This document shows, one piece after another, positions 31,862 through 40,474 of a DNA stretch of 42,623 bases. This DNA comes from Candidatus Equadaptatus faecalis (lineage in GTDB: Bacteria; Synergistota; Synergistia; Synergistales; Synergistaceae). The stretch spans positions 1 through 42,623 of the forward strand of contig JAGHTZ010000039.1 of NCBI GenBank assembly GCA_018065065.1. Direction: 5' to 3'. Made by a program: the position numbers and the translations under genes. The first letter of the stretch is position 1. Every line of letters starts with the position of its first letter. The notes under the pieces were generated by a model, which saw nothing but the letters and a program-made list of their open reading frames with translations, was not told the origin of the DNA and ran no database searches.

Positions 31862-33334
31862 TTAAAGTTTAACGTGCGTCTGTATATAATCAACTATACC
31901 CTGCGCAAGACTGCTGACAAGGCGTTCCCTGTAGGACGCGCTGTTAAGCCTTGCCGCGTCTTCAGCGCTGCTGAGATAACCCATTTCCACCAGCACGGCA
32001 GGCATTCCCGCTCCGCGGAGAACAAAGAACGGCGCCTGGCTGACTTTTCTCATCTGCAGTCTGTTTGCTTTAATTTTCTTGTTCATTGATTCTATCAGCT
32101 GCGTGCTCTCGTTTATTTTGTTGTTCTGCTGCATGTCTCCGAGAATTTTAAGCAGCAGTCTTGTTTTTTTGTCAGCGTTTTCCAGAGCGGCGACAGAGCT
32201 GACATCCTTACTGACTTCCTTGTTTTCTTCAATGGCAAGGCGCAGAGAATCTTTGTCGCGCGGCGAAGCCATGAGGTATATTTCTATGCCTTTCGTGCTG
32301 TCACTCGGCTTTGGAAGCGAATTGCAGTGGAGAGAAACAAAGACGTCAGCGTTGTGTTTGTTCGCAAACGCCGTACGCTCCTGAAGCTTGAGGAAAACGT
32401 CCGTACTGCGCGTGTACATAACGCTGGCACCGTAATCTTTGAGAACTTTTCCAAGCTCGGTTGCAGCCTTCAGGTTTATGTCCTTCTCGCGGACACCGTG
32501 TCCCAGAGCCCCCGGGTCATGCGCTCCGTGTCCGGCGTCAATGACTATAACCGGACGGCGTTTTTTTGTAAAAACAGTTTTGGCGGTGCCGGCGGAAGCT
32601 GCCTGAACTTTTTCGGCGTTTTTTTCAACAGGCTGTTCTGCTGTCTTTTCGGGCTCCTCTGTTGTCTGTTTCTCCGGCTTCGGTGCGGCGGTTTCTTTCG
32701 CCGCTGCCTTTTTTTCGGCAGCTTTATCAGGAACGGTTTTTGTACCGGCGCCGGCAGTTTCTTTCACCGCCGGTTTCGTAAGTTTGCTTTCTGTTTCGTC
32801 GGAACGTTTTGCGTCTTTAGTCCCGCCGGCAAGCGAAATACCGGTTTCCAATGCTGTAGTTATCTCAGCCTTAACTGAAGATTTTGCCGTACTGCCGGAA
32901 ATATTTTTCTTTTCTTTCTTTTCGGAAAACGAAACTGACGCGTCAATTCCCGCACTGCGGCACAAATTGTTGAAAAAATTTTCCGCAGATTTATATTCTG
33001 CCCACCAGTGCCCGTCCGCAAAACGGGCAGGAGCGCCGAACATGCTTACAACACCGTTGACGCGCGCAATTTCAGACTTGTCCCACACCTCGGCTTTTTT
33101 GCCGTTCAGAATAAATGCAGTCCCCTCCGATATATCTTTCCTTTCACAGCCAAGCAGCTGTGCCACTGTGTCAAGGGCGGCATACGTCCGGTTCGCCTCA
33201 GTCTTTGCCGGAACCTCGCCTTTGTTTACACCCTTCACAAACAGAGCTATTTCCGAAGCACAGCATGCGGAAGCCAAAACCAGCAGCAGAAACACCACCG
33301 CGAATATTCTTGTAAAAAAAGCCGTTTTCTTCAT
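31862..33334 (-). CDS. N-acetylmuramoyl-L-alanine amidase with stalk domain
   Basis: A 490-residue exported amidase. After a signal peptide (1-26) comes an amine-oxidase-like stalk domain (about 28-130: YAALDTVAQLLGC, RVNGVVSMFGAPARF). A K/E/A/T-rich disordered linker (about 135-255) leads to an Amidase_3 domain (260-490). Zinc ligands are H269 in VIDAGHGAHDPG, E283 in REKDINL and H336 in VSLHCNS. The catalytic glutamate lies in AVLVEMGYLSSAED near the end. It cleaves peptide stems from peptidoglycan in the periplasm. Precedes the GerMN gene. Confidence 0.94.
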   Translation of the reverse strand: MKKTAFFTRIFAVVFLLLVLASACCASEIALFVKGVNKGEVPAKTEANRTYAALDTVAQLLGCERKDISEGTAFILNGKKAEVWDKSEIARVNGVVSMFGAPARFADGHWWAEYKSAENFFNNLCRSAGIDASVSFSEKKEKKNISGSTAKSSVKAEITTALETGISLAGGTKDAKRSDETESKLTKPAVKETAGAGTKTVPDKAAEKKAAAKETAAPKPEKQTTEEPEKTAEQPVEKNAEKVQAASAGTAKTVFTKKRRPVIVIDAGHGAHDPGALGHGVREKDINLKAATELGKVLKDYGASVMYTRSTDVFLKLQERTAFANKHNADVFVSLHCNSLPKPSDSTKGIEIYLMASPRDKDSLRLAIEENKEVSKDVSSVAALENADKKTRLLLKILGDMQQNNKINESTQLIESMNKKIKANRLQMRKVSQAPFFVLRGAGMPAVLVEMGYLSSAEDAARLNSASYRERLVSSLAQGIVDYIQTHVKL

Positions 33335-33348
33335 CGCTTCAACCTCTT

Positions 33349-34716
33349 TTACTTTCCGGCAACCGTTATGTTTTCAACAACGAGGGCGGCTGCCGAAACG
33401 GCGTCAAAAAACTGCACGTCGGAGCCCACCGCAGTTATGTTTTTCAGAAAATCAAACAAATTCGAGGCAATGGTTATGCCGCTCACGGGGCGTGTTTTCT
33501 CACCGTTTTCAATCAGCAGTCCCTTAGCACCGACGGAAAAATCTCCGCTGACAGGGTCAATTGTATGCAATCCCATAAACTCCGTGAGGTATATGCCTTT
33601 TTTAAGCGACGCTACAAGCGCCTGCTCCGTCTCGCCGCCGCCTTTCAGCACAAGATTTGAGCAGCCCGTGTTCGGCAGCGTTGAAAGTCCGCGGACACAG
33701 TTCCCTGTCGATTTTACCCCGTCCTTGTACGCGCTCTGAAGATTGTACAGATAATTCTTCGCTATGCCGTTTTCTATAAGCACGGTTTCGCCGGTCGGAA
33801 CACCTTCGGAATCCCAGCAGGAGGTTCCTGCCTTCCATGGAATCCGCCCGTTGTCTGAAAGGGTAAAGCATGCCGAAGCAACGGCTTCTCCAAGCTTGCT
33901 TTTCATCATGGATCTGTTCTTCTGAATATCCGTCGCACAGAACAAATCGCCGGTAATTTCAATAAGCGATGCCGCTGCTTCCGGTTCCAGTACTATCGTG
34001 TAATTTCCCGTCTTCACAGGAGAGCCCCCGAGAGCCGAAACAGCGTCCGAAACGGCGCGGAGCGCCGTTTTTTCAACGTCAAGCTCGCAGAGCCTGTGCG
34101 AATCCATGCCGTAGCCGCCCATCTCCGTACAGCCGTTCTGCTGTGCGAGGACTACAGCCTCGCAGCTTGCGGAACTGCCTCTCTCCCAGCCCGAAAGCCC
34201 CTCTGTCGAAGCGTAAAAATCGCTGCCCCGTCCGTCCTGCCAGACAACTGCGCGTACGGAAATTATCCTGCTGTCCGCGCTGCCTGCCAAAGCCGTAAGC
34301 TGCCTGCAGCTTTCCATTCTCTGCTGCGCTGTTATTCTGTCTATTTCAGGGTCAATCCGCAAGATTTCGGGGTCGGCAAAAAGAGGTTCGCCGCTATAAA
34401 GAAAAACGCCTTCTTCCGGCTCGGCTGACCCTGCGTTTGAAAGACTCCAGTCAAGCAGTTCGGAAACGGAAGCCTTGTCAAACTTGTCGCCGCTTGCGGC
34501 ACCCTGCCGTCCGCCACCGAGCAGCACGCGGACGCCGAGCGCTGAACTTGCGCCCGAAATGCACTCCTCAACCTCTCCGTCTTTAAGCGAAAGACTGTTT
34601 CCCTCACCCTCGGAATACGCAACCTCGGCGCCTTCTGCGCCCCTGCGCTTTGCCTCGGTAAGCAGCCAGTCGGCAAGAGCCTCTATATTTTCCCTGTCCG
34701 CCGGTTTCCAGTTCAT
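33349..34716 (-). CDS. TldD/PmbA-family metalloprotease subunit (PmbA-like)
   Basis: A 455-residue protein of the modulator-of-gyrase family. The N-terminal region shows RGAEGAEVAYSEGEGNSLSL, ECISGASSALGVRVLLGGG and GAASGDKFDKASV. The C-terminal region shows the characteristic NLVLKGGGETEQALVASLKK, GIYLTEFMGLHTIDPVSGDF and SVGAKGLLIENGE. PmbA partners with TldD to degrade unfolded peptides; PmbA lacks the zinc site. No tldD is in the window. The ATG at 34716 overlaps the PHP stop by one base (TAATG), so it is favoured over a GTG 27 bases upstream. Confidence 0.9.
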   Translation of the reverse strand: MNWKPADRENIEALADWLLTEAKRRGAEGAEVAYSEGEGNSLSLKDGEVEECISGASSALGVRVLLGGGRQGAASGDKFDKASVSELLDWSLSNAGSAEPEEGVFLYSGEPLFADPEILRIDPEIDRITAQQRMESCRQLTALAGSADSRIISVRAVVWQDGRGSDFYASTEGLSGWERGSSASCEAVVLAQQNGCTEMGGYGMDSHRLCELDVEKTALRAVSDAVSALGGSPVKTGNYTIVLEPEAAASLIEITGDLFCATDIQKNRSMMKSKLGEAVASACFTLSDNGRIPWKAGTSCWDSEGVPTGETVLIENGIAKNYLYNLQSAYKDGVKSTGNCVRGLSTLPNTGCSNLVLKGGGETEQALVASLKKGIYLTEFMGLHTIDPVSGDFSVGAKGLLIENGEKTRPVSGITIASNLFDFLKNITAVGSDVQFFDAVSAAALVVENITVAGK

Positions 34717-35543
34717 TATATCGAAAGACCGAGCCTCGCCCACGGCAGTAAATTTTCGTCAACGTCTATGCCAAGCTGAATAGTCTGCCCGGGGTGTCCG
34801 TGGAAATCAGATCCGGCAGTCGGGTACAGGCCAAACCGTTTGGCTTCCTGCATGTAATCGTAATTCTGATACACGCTGTTCTTGGAATATTTTGCCTCAA
34901 TTCCCCAAAGACCGTAGTCCTTGAGCCTGCAAATCAAATCTTCAAAATCCCTGCCAGTCAGCTTCGTCTGCGCAGGGTGGGCAAGCACCGGAAGCCCTCC
35001 GGCTTCAATGATGAGCTCTATGCACTCGCGCGGCGTCAGTCTTTCTCTCTGCACGTAACCGGGGGTCCCCACGCTCAGATATTTTGCAAAAGCCTCGCCG
35101 ATTGAGCTGACGTAACCCTTTTTCATAAGTGCGCGGGCAATATGCGGACGCGCGATGACAAAACCGTGCGCCTCGGCGGCAACGTCGGCATAAACTATAT
35201 CCAGTCCGTGCTCGCGAAGCTTGCGGCATATTTCAAGATTGCGCTGGTTTCTGTGTTCGCGGATAAACTCAAGTCTGCGCTCAAGCGCACGCGTTCCAGG
35301 CTTCAGTCTGTAACCGAGAATATGCAGCGTATAAGGAGCTTCCGCCGAAAGTTCTACACCGTTCAGCGACTGAACTCCGTGTCTGCGGCAGGCTATGTCA
35401 AAATCAAGCAGACCGTCCGTAGTATCGTGGTCAGTCAGCGTAATAAACGTCAGTCCTCTTGCTTTCGCTGCGCAGGCAAGCGCATCCGGCGTATAGGTGC
35501 CGTCCGAATATATACTGTGTACGTGCATGTCAATTCGTATCAT
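34716..35543 (-). CDS. PHP-domain phosphoesterase (RNase AM/TrpH-like)
   Basis: A 275-residue metal-dependent phosphoesterase. The PHP motifs are DMHVHSIYSDGTYTP (motif I), ITLTDHDTTDGLLDF (motif II), GVELSAE (motif III), PVLAHPAQT and the closing AGSDFHGHPGQ. Members of this group hydrolyse 5' ends of RNA or nucleoside 3',5'-bisphosphates. GGAGG precedes the ATG. It is translationally coupled to the PmbA-like gene. Confidence 0.93.
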   Translation of the reverse strand: MIRIDMHVHSIYSDGTYTPDALACAAKARGLTFITLTDHDTTDGLLDFDIACRRHGVQSLNGVELSAEAPYTLHILGYRLKPGTRALERRLEFIREHRNQRNLEICRKLREHGLDIVYADVAAEAHGFVIARPHIARALMKKGYVSSIGEAFAKYLSVGTPGYVQRERLTPRECIELIIEAGGLPVLAHPAQTKLTGRDFEDLICRLKDYGLWGIEAKYSKNSVYQNYDYMQEAKRFGLYPTAGSDFHGHPGQTIQLGIDVDENLLPWARLGLSI

Positions 35544-35579
35544 ATCTGCCTCCGTCAGCCGTTCCGTTTCGTTCGCTTA

Positions 35580-35618
35580 AATTACCAATTTACAAATTAC
35601 CAACTGCAACTCGTAATT
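35580..35618. repeat. Dispersed AATTACCAATT-type repeat
   Basis: AATTACCAATTTACAAATTA followed by CCAACTGCAACTCGTAATTA. It shares the AATTACC core with the other copies in this window and overlaps the stop codon of the GAF membrane protein (35617-35619). Confidence 0.75.
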
Positions 35619-36429
35619 ATTCTTTCGCTCTCAGCGCGTAAACCGCCTGTGCGGTTAAAGCCGCAAGCAGGGAAAGTTTGTCCCTGTCCTCCGTCGAAAA
35701 AAACGACGGTATGCGTGAATCTATTTCAATTACGCCAAGCACCTCGCCGCAGACAGTCATAGGCGCGGCTATCAGCGAACGCGCCTCCCTGTAAAGCGGC
35801 AGGTCCTTCTCAAAAACAACCGAAACGCGCCGATAAGGAATCATTCCGGCATAGCATTTCCAGACAATTCCGCCTGCCCTGTTCAGCTTCCGCATCGCTT
35901 TGCCATCGTGTTCCGGAAGATACAAAAGCCCGGAACCATCAGCAAGAAGCACAAAAACTTTGCATGAAGGCAGCATCCTCTGAAGAAGCGCATGGGCTTT
36001 CCATGCAGCCTCCGCATCGCTCGCGCAATAGGATAAAACGTCCGCGAAAGCGCTCATTTCGGGGAACACGGCGCGCATCATATCGCGGTAATACCGCACA
36101 AAACCACAGGCAACGCACATAACCACCAAAAGCAGGACAACGTCCGTCCAACTGAAAATATCCGTCAATGAACCGGTCAGCGCAACCGCCGAGCATATCA
36201 CAAGATTGGTTCTGTGTGCCCATCTGCCGAACGCTGTCAGTCCGAGAAATGACGAAACAAGCACCAGCGCAAACAGGGAAACGGAACTGCACGCCGCCGC
36301 CGCATAACTTCCGGCAAGCAGAAAAGCAATCCACGCAACCTGCGCCCAAAAACCTTTGTGTATGAAAATAACAGACTTTCGCGCTGACGGCCTTTCAGTC
36401 TGCTTCTTTTTTCTAAATCCAAGCCTCAT
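35617..36429 (-). CDS. Membrane protein with C-terminal GAF domain
   Basis: About 270 residues. A short basic N-terminus is followed by about four membrane helices (AQVAWIAFLLAGSYAAAACS, LFALVLVSSFLGLTAFG, LVICSAVALTGSL and VVLLLVVMCVACGFV). A cytoplasmic GAF domain spans about 135-268 (CKVFVLLADGSGLLYLPEHD, SLIAAPMTVCGEVLGVIEID, FSTEDRDKLSLLAALTAQAV). No output domain (kinase, GGDEF) follows, so it is a stand-alone sensor or a partner of another protein. The start is uncertain: ATG at 36429 (MRLGFRKKK) or 36447; neither has a strong ribosome site. It overlaps the upstream phosphodiesterase end. Confidence 0.8.
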   Translation of the reverse strand: MRLGFRKKKQTERPSARKSVIFIHKGFWAQVAWIAFLLAGSYAAAACSSVSLFALVLVSSFLGLTAFGRWAHRTNLVICSAVALTGSLTDIFSWTDVVLLLVVMCVACGFVRYYRDMMRAVFPEMSAFADVLSYCASDAEAAWKAHALLQRMLPSCKVFVLLADGSGLLYLPEHDGKAMRKLNRAGGIVWKCYAGMIPYRRVSVVFEKDLPLYREARSLIAAPMTVCGEVLGVIEIDSRIPSFFSTEDRDKLSLLAALTAQAVYALRAKE

Positions 36430-36958
36430 CAAACAAATGTTTCCCATCCAGTGTTAAAATCGAAATCCCCTCAGCGTCAGCCACCGCCACGGACGCCGGC
36501 TGTGTTCCCAAAGGACGCGACGCAGAACCGGGGTTGACAAAAATCACGTCTCCGAGTCTCTCAAGCTTTGCAACGTGCGTATGGCCGGAAATCACAAGAG
36601 ACGCGCCGGCGTTTGCGGCATCGCGCCTGAGCAGCGCCGGATTATTCCCGTGCGCCATGGCGACAATTCTGCCGTTCCAGTCCACCGAAACAAACGGCTG
36701 AAGAACAGGCAGAAGCAGCTCCTGATCGCTGAAACGGTCACAATTGCCCATCGCGGCAAAAATTTCGCAGGAACAGGCGTTTATCTCATTTGCCAGACTG
36801 TCCGTCACAAAAGCTCCGTCGTAATTGTGCATCAGCACGTCACCGGCATGAAAAATCGCTCCGCAGTCGGAAAAAAGCTCAACAGCCTTTCTCCATGCCG
36901 CAGTATCGCCGTGTGTATCAGAGATAATACCTATCTTCCCGCATTCGAGCCTAAGCAC
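36413..36958 (-). CDS. YfcE-type phosphodiesterase (calcineurin-like)
   Basis: About 180 residues. The metallophosphoesterase motifs are GIISDTHGDTAAW, IFHAGDVL, AAMGNCDRF, VAMAHGNN and VISGHTHVA, ending in FVNPGSASRP. Such enzymes hydrolyse phosphodiesters in a manganese-dependent way. The start is given as GTG at 36958 because AAGGA lies eight bases upstream; an ATG nine bases earlier abuts that site. In Bacillus the equivalent (ysnB) follows rph-rdgB; here it lies a few genes upstream of them. Confidence 0.9.
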   Translation of the reverse strand: MLRLECGKIGIISDTHGDTAAWRKAVELFSDCGAIFHAGDVLMHNYDGAFVTDSLANEINACSCEIFAAMGNCDRFSDQELLLPVLQPFVSVDWNGRIVAMAHGNNPALLRRDAANAGASLVISGHTHVAKLERLGDVIFVNPGSASRPLGTQPASVAVADAEGISILTLDGKHLFDEAWI

Positions 36959-36993
36959 GCCAACCATCCTTTTGCCACAATCAGCCGAGGTAT

Positions 36994-36999
36994 ATTATA
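36994..36999 (-). promoter_or_regulatory. -10 box of the phosphodiesterase gene
   Basis: TATAAT on the minus strand in GTTATAATATACC, about 35 bases before the start; the TTGACG further up is 24 bases away and too distant to be its -35. Confidence 0.45.
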
Positions 37000-37111
37000 A
37001 CGCAGATTGCGCATTTTTGCTCCCGTCAAAAGTTTTGCCGCCGGCATAATTACGGGACAGAACGGCTTGGAATTTTTTCTTTTTCTTTGTGCGGCAGTGC
37101 GCGGATTGTAA

Positions 37112-37117
37112 TATAAT
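37112..37117 (+). promoter_or_regulatory. -10 box of the 121-residue protein gene
   Basis: TATAAT in GTAATATAATATTCC, about 33 bases before the ATG. A TTGTGC at 37087 could be a -35 but the spacing (19) is long. Confidence 0.45.
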
Positions 37118-37149
37118 ATTCCCAACAACAGACAACGGAGGCAGGAAGA

Positions 37150-37515
37150 ATGGAGCTTGACATAAAAAATTTGCAGCAGCAGGACGCGGCAGGACTTGTA
37201 AAATCTCTCGAACTGGTTTCAGCAAGACTTATTGAGTGCATTACAAAAACATCGCAGACAGCCTGTTCCGCCACACCGGAAACGCAGCAGCTTTTTAATC
37301 AGTGGCTTGAGCTTGTAGGGGATCAGATTCTTGACGCCGCTGAAAACGGCGTTCTCAAACCCGGCGAACTGGCGCTTGAAATCGGCGTTACCCCCGACAC
37401 GGTTATCTCTCTTGCCGTAGCGCTTCACAGACAGGGAAAGCTTCGTATCACTTCGCTCAGTGTCAGCGGCGGAAACGGATCAAATCACGACATCTGCGGA
37501 TGCTTGAAAAATTAA
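37150..37515 (+). CDS. Small protein with a winged-helix-like C-terminal half, unknown
   Basis: A 121-residue cytoplasmic protein I do not recognise. The first 70 residues are helical (LEDLVSARLIE-like pattern in SLELVSARLIECITKTSQTA). The segment GELALEIGVTPDTVISLAVA followed by LHRQGKLRI (about 72-100) looks like helix-turn-helix plus the start of a wing. The tail ends ICGCLKN, with a CxC pair. GGAGG lies well before the ATG. It is alone in its transcription unit. A small regulator is plausible. Confidence 0.75.
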   Translation: MELDIKNLQQQDAAGLVKSLELVSARLIECITKTSQTACSATPETQQLFNQWLELVGDQILDAAENGVLKPGELALEIGVTPDTVISLAVALHRQGKLRITSLSVSGGNGSNHDICGCLKN

Positions 37516-37700
37516 TTACCAATTACCAATGACCAATTGAGGTGTTGCAGCAAGCTGCAACGTTTTAACTTAGAACCTTAATAGAGTTAACAGACTTACA
37601 AGATTTTTTGTTTTACGCTTTTAATTTCAATGAAGGCTTGCTTGTGCCCTATGGGTACGAAGCAAGCCCGCCACAATGAATTGATAATTGGTAATTGCTT
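37513..37700. repeat. Repeat-rich spacer: two AATTACC-type elements and a large hairpin
   Basis: TTAATTACCAATTACCAATG then ACCAATTGAG (37512-37541) and TTGATAATTGGTAATTGC (37681-37698) are copies of the dispersed element in opposite orientation, flanking about 140 bases. Between them GGCTTGCTT (37635-37643) and AAGCAAGCC (37660-37668) form a 9-bp stem with a further inner CCC/GGG pairing. No gene is seen between. Confidence 0.75.
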
Positions 37701-37717
37701 TTACAGAGGTGCTTTTA

Positions 37718-38512
37718 ATGTTCACTCTTTCGTCTGATTTTGCGGTTTCTTATCCTATGCTTGTTCTGGTATCTTTTCTTGTGGGGCTCGGCAGTTTTGT
37801 TGACGCCTCGGCAGGCGGCGGCGGACTGATTACCGTTCCGGCGTATCTCCTCACGGGTATGCCTGCGCATTTCGCTTACGGGACAAACAAGGTTTCCGCA
37901 GCCTGCGGCACGTTCCTTGCCGCCGTTAAATTCTGGAGAAGCGGCGCAATGAATATTTTTGCGGCGTTTTGGGCAATGCTCGGTTCGCTGACAGGCTCGT
38001 ACATCCTCGCGCGCGCCGCGCTTATGCTTTCCGACATGACGCTCCGCACGCTTCAGCTTGTGGTTATTCCTTTCGTGGCAGTCGTTATCCTTGCCCGCAA
38101 AAATTTCAGCGACGAGGACCGTTCGGGTATTTTTTCAGGCAGAAAACTGGGCCTTATGTCCTTCGTTATCGGCTTCTGCATAGGCGGTTACGATGCCATT
38201 ATCGGTCCCGGAACGGGAACCTTCGCAATCATCGCTTTTGCCCTTGTCACAAAATTTGACCTCAAAACCGCTGCCGGAAACGCCAAAGTGCTGAACTGCG
38301 CCTCAGGCGCCGCCTCGCTTGCCGCTTTCGCCATGGCGGGAACCGTCTACTGGAAGCTCGCGGTTCCAACAACGATATGCAGTCTGCTCGGCAATCAGCT
38401 CGGCGCAAGGCTGGCGCTCAAAAACGGCGCAAAATACATCCGCCCGATGCTTATCTGCGTGCTTTCGCTGCTGCTTATCAAGCTCGCCTGCGACGTAATC
38501 GGAAGAATATAA
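37718..38512 (+). CDS. TSUP-family transporter (TauE/SafE sulfite-exporter-like)
   Basis: A 264-residue inner-membrane protein with about eight helices. The TSUP pattern is clear: LVSFLVGLGSFVDASAGGGG, LITVPAYLLTGMPAHFAYGT, NKVSAACGTFLAAVKFWRSG and IGFCIGGYDAIIGPGTGTFA. The C-terminal ICSLLGNQLGARLALKNGAK is also typical. The family moves sulfonates, sulfite, thiosulfate or other organic anions. The ATG at 37718 has GAGGTG upstream; the open frame above it lies in the repeat. Ends at the terminator 38568-38602. Confidence 0.9.
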   Translation: MFTLSSDFAVSYPMLVLVSFLVGLGSFVDASAGGGGLITVPAYLLTGMPAHFAYGTNKVSAACGTFLAAVKFWRSGAMNIFAAFWAMLGSLTGSYILARAALMLSDMTLRTLQLVVIPFVAVVILARKNFSDEDRSGIFSGRKLGLMSFVIGFCIGGYDAIIGPGTGTFAIIAFALVTKFDLKTAAGNAKVLNCASGAASLAAFAMAGTVYWKLAVPTTICSLLGNQLGARLALKNGAKYIRPMLICVLSLLLIKLACDVIGRI

Positions 38513-38567
38513 CAGCCGCCCGTTTCACTAAGCTTGAACAGCGGACGCAGAACAACGAACTGAAATC

Positions 38568-38602
38568 AAAAAGCGTTAACGCATATGCCGTTAACGCTTT
38601 TT
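38568..38602. terminator. Bidirectional terminator between TSUP and ligase genes
   Basis: AAAAAGCGTTAACG (38568-38581), CATATGC loop, CGTTAACGCTTTTT (38589-38602): 14-bp perfect stem, T-runs on both strands. It serves the convergent TSUP gene and, from the other side, the ligase gene. Confidence 0.92.
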
Positions 38603-38675
38603 CAAAACTATACTAAATTAAATAATTTTCAGTTATGACCGCATCCTAAAAGGTATGCCCCGTCTGTGTTTCGTT

Positions 38676-38716
38676 TTTTTGTTCTTCGTTCTTCGTTTGC
38701 CGTTCTTCGTTCTTTC
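38676..38716. repeat. GTTCTTC-type degenerate tandem repeat
   Basis: TTGTTCTTCGTTCTTCGTTT followed by GCCGTTCTTCGTTCTTTCC: four to five copies of a 7-8 base unit directly after the ligase stop codon. A similar stretch, GTTCTTCGTTCTGCGTTCG, is found at 42224-42242, and a complementary one near 38545. Confidence 0.7.
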
Positions 38717-40354
38717 CTACGCCATATTTTCTTCTTCTACAATTTTATCCGCGTTGTACATTTTGCGCAGCTTCGGTTTTTCAATTTTTCCCGTAGGGTT
38801 GCGCGGAACGTCGGCGAAGATGATTTTTACCGGGCGTTTGTAGCGCGGAAGCTGCATACAGAATTCGCGCACCGCGTCTTCCGTAAGCGTATGCCCCTGC
38901 TTAATTTCAATAATCGCCGCCGTTATTTCACCGAGGCGCTTGTCGGGAAGTCCGATGACCGCAACGTCCTTGATGTCGTCCTGTTTGTGCAGGAAATCTT
39001 CAATCTGAACAGGGTAGATGTTTTCGCCGCCTGATATTATGACGTCCTTTTTGCGGTCAACAAGGTAGTAGAAGCCTTCCTCGTCCTGTTTCGCCATGTC
39101 GCCCGTGTAGAGCCAGCCCTCAGCGTCAAGCACTTCTTTGGTCGCTTTCGGGTCGTTATAGTAGCAGAACATTACGCCGGGACCCTTTACGGCGAGTTCA
39201 CCTACTTCGCCCTGCTTCACTTTCTGACGTCTGCCGTTGACTATTTTGCATTCCCAGCCGTAGCCCGGCACGCCTATTGCACCGACCTTGCGGACGTTTC
39301 TCAGTCCGAGGTGGACACAGCCCGGTCCTATGGACTCGGACAGTCCGTAGTTCGTGTCGTACTGGTGCTTCGGGAAGTAGTCTTTCCAGTGCTGTATGAG
39401 ACTGCGCGGCACAGGCTGGGCGCCGATATGCATAAGCCGCCACTGGCTGAGTTCGTAGGCTTCTTTTTTCAGGTCGCCGCGGTCAAGCGCGTCAAGAATG
39501 TCCTGAGCCCACGGAACAAGCAGCCATACTATCGTGCAGTGTTCCGAGGATACTGCCTGCAGTATTGCCTCAGGCTTCGTACCCTTCAGCAGCACCGCGC
39601 GGCTTCCGCTTACAAGGCTTCCGAACCAGTGCATTTTCGCGCCTGTGTGATAGAGCGGCGGTATGCAGAGGAACACGTCGTTTTTCTTCTGTCCGTGGTG
39701 CTTTGCTTCAACCTTAGCCGCGTGCACAAGCGAACGGTGCTTGTGCAGTATCGCTTTCGGGAAGCCTGTCGTGCCGCTTGAGAAGTATATAGCGCCGAAA
39801 TCGTCGTCAGTAAGCTTTATGCCCGGGCGTCTGCTTGAGTAATTCTGAACCTGCAGCGTGTAGCTTTCCGCAAAGGTCGGACAGGCGTCGCCTACGAAGA
39901 AAAGCAGACGGTTTTTGGATATTTTTTCCGCTATTTCTTCAACCCTGCCGATAAATTCAGGTCCGAAAATAAGTACGTCAGCCTCCGAAAGGTTTAGACA
40001 GTACTCTATTTCGTCCGACGAGTAGCGGAAATTAAGAGGCACCGCAAGAGCGCCGGTTTTAAGCACGCCGAAGTATATCGGCAGCCATTCAAGACAGTTC
40101 ATAAGCAGAATGGCGACCTTGTCGCCTTTCTTGATTCCGCGCGCAAGCAGCATATTGGCAAAACGGTTCGCCTTTTCGTCAAAAATCTGCCAGTTTATTT
40201 CACGGCGGTACGGCTCGGGGCTTGTGGACTGTATGAGATCGTATTCCCGCCACGTTCTGCGCAGATTGTCCTGCACTGCCGGATTGAGCTCGACAAGAGC
40301 AATGTCTTCCGGATACTTGTCCGCGTTTCTTTCAAGAAGTTTTGTGATTGGCAT
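38717..40354 (-). CDS. AMP-forming acyl-CoA synthetase/ligase
   Basis: A 545-residue adenylating enzyme (ANL superfamily) that activates a carboxylate to acyl-AMP and then acyl-CoA. The P-loop is IYFSSGTTGFPKAI (192-200 core), then TNYGLSESIGPG, LYTGDMAKQDEEGFYYLVDR, KDVIISGGENIYPVQIE and the catalytic lysine in NPTGKIEKPKLRK (K523). The substrate is probably a medium-chain or aromatic acid, but I cannot tell which. It has a near-perfect promoter with a cluster of possible operator half-sites at 40368-40474. It is divergent from the radical SAM gene. Confidence 0.93.
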   Translation of the reverse strand: MPITKLLERNADKYPEDIALVELNPAVQDNLRRTWREYDLIQSTSPEPYRREINWQIFDEKANRFANMLLARGIKKGDKVAILLMNCLEWLPIYFGVLKTGALAVPLNFRYSSDEIEYCLNLSEADVLIFGPEFIGRVEEIAEKISKNRLLFFVGDACPTFAESYTLQVQNYSSRRPGIKLTDDDFGAIYFSSGTTGFPKAILHKHRSLVHAAKVEAKHHGQKKNDVFLCIPPLYHTGAKMHWFGSLVSGSRAVLLKGTKPEAILQAVSSEHCTIVWLLVPWAQDILDALDRGDLKKEAYELSQWRLMHIGAQPVPRSLIQHWKDYFPKHQYDTNYGLSESIGPGCVHLGLRNVRKVGAIGVPGYGWECKIVNGRRQKVKQGEVGELAVKGPGVMFCYYNDPKATKEVLDAEGWLYTGDMAKQDEEGFYYLVDRKKDVIISGGENIYPVQIEDFLHKQDDIKDVAVIGLPDKRLGEITAAIIEIKQGHTLTEDAVREFCMQLPRYKRPVKIIFADVPRNPTGKIEKPKLRKMYNADKIVEEENMA

Positions 40355-40367
40355 TCATATCTCCCCC

Positions 40368-40474
40368 TTTAGTGTTCCGCCGCGGATGCACTTTAGCACT
40401 GTAAAGTGTTTTAGTGCGAAACAGGCATTATTATACGCGGCAAAAAGCTTTTGTCAAGACAGTTGGCACTTTCA
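40368..40474. promoter_or_regulatory. Candidate operator cluster of CACTTTA/CACTAAA half-sites
   Basis: CACTTTA-GCACTG-TAAAGTG (40389-40408) is a perfect 7+7 palindrome just downstream of the ligase start site. Related half-sites are TTTAGTG at 40368-40374 and 40410-40416, and CACTTTC at 40468-40474 inside the radical SAM promoter spacer. No repressor gene is adjacent. Confidence 0.6.
40430..40457 (-). promoter_or_regulatory. Near-perfect promoter of the ligase gene
   Basis: Minus strand TTGACA (40452-40457), 16 bases, TATAAT (40430-40435). Both hexamers are full consensus. The transcript would begin near 40423, just upstream of the palindrome. Confidence 0.85.

Noticed and set aside
37635-37668. 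GGCTTGCTT/AAGCAAGCC hairpin as a terminator of the 121-residue protein gene
   Set aside because: No T-tract follows and it is 120 bases past the stop; better described as part of the repeat-rich spacer.
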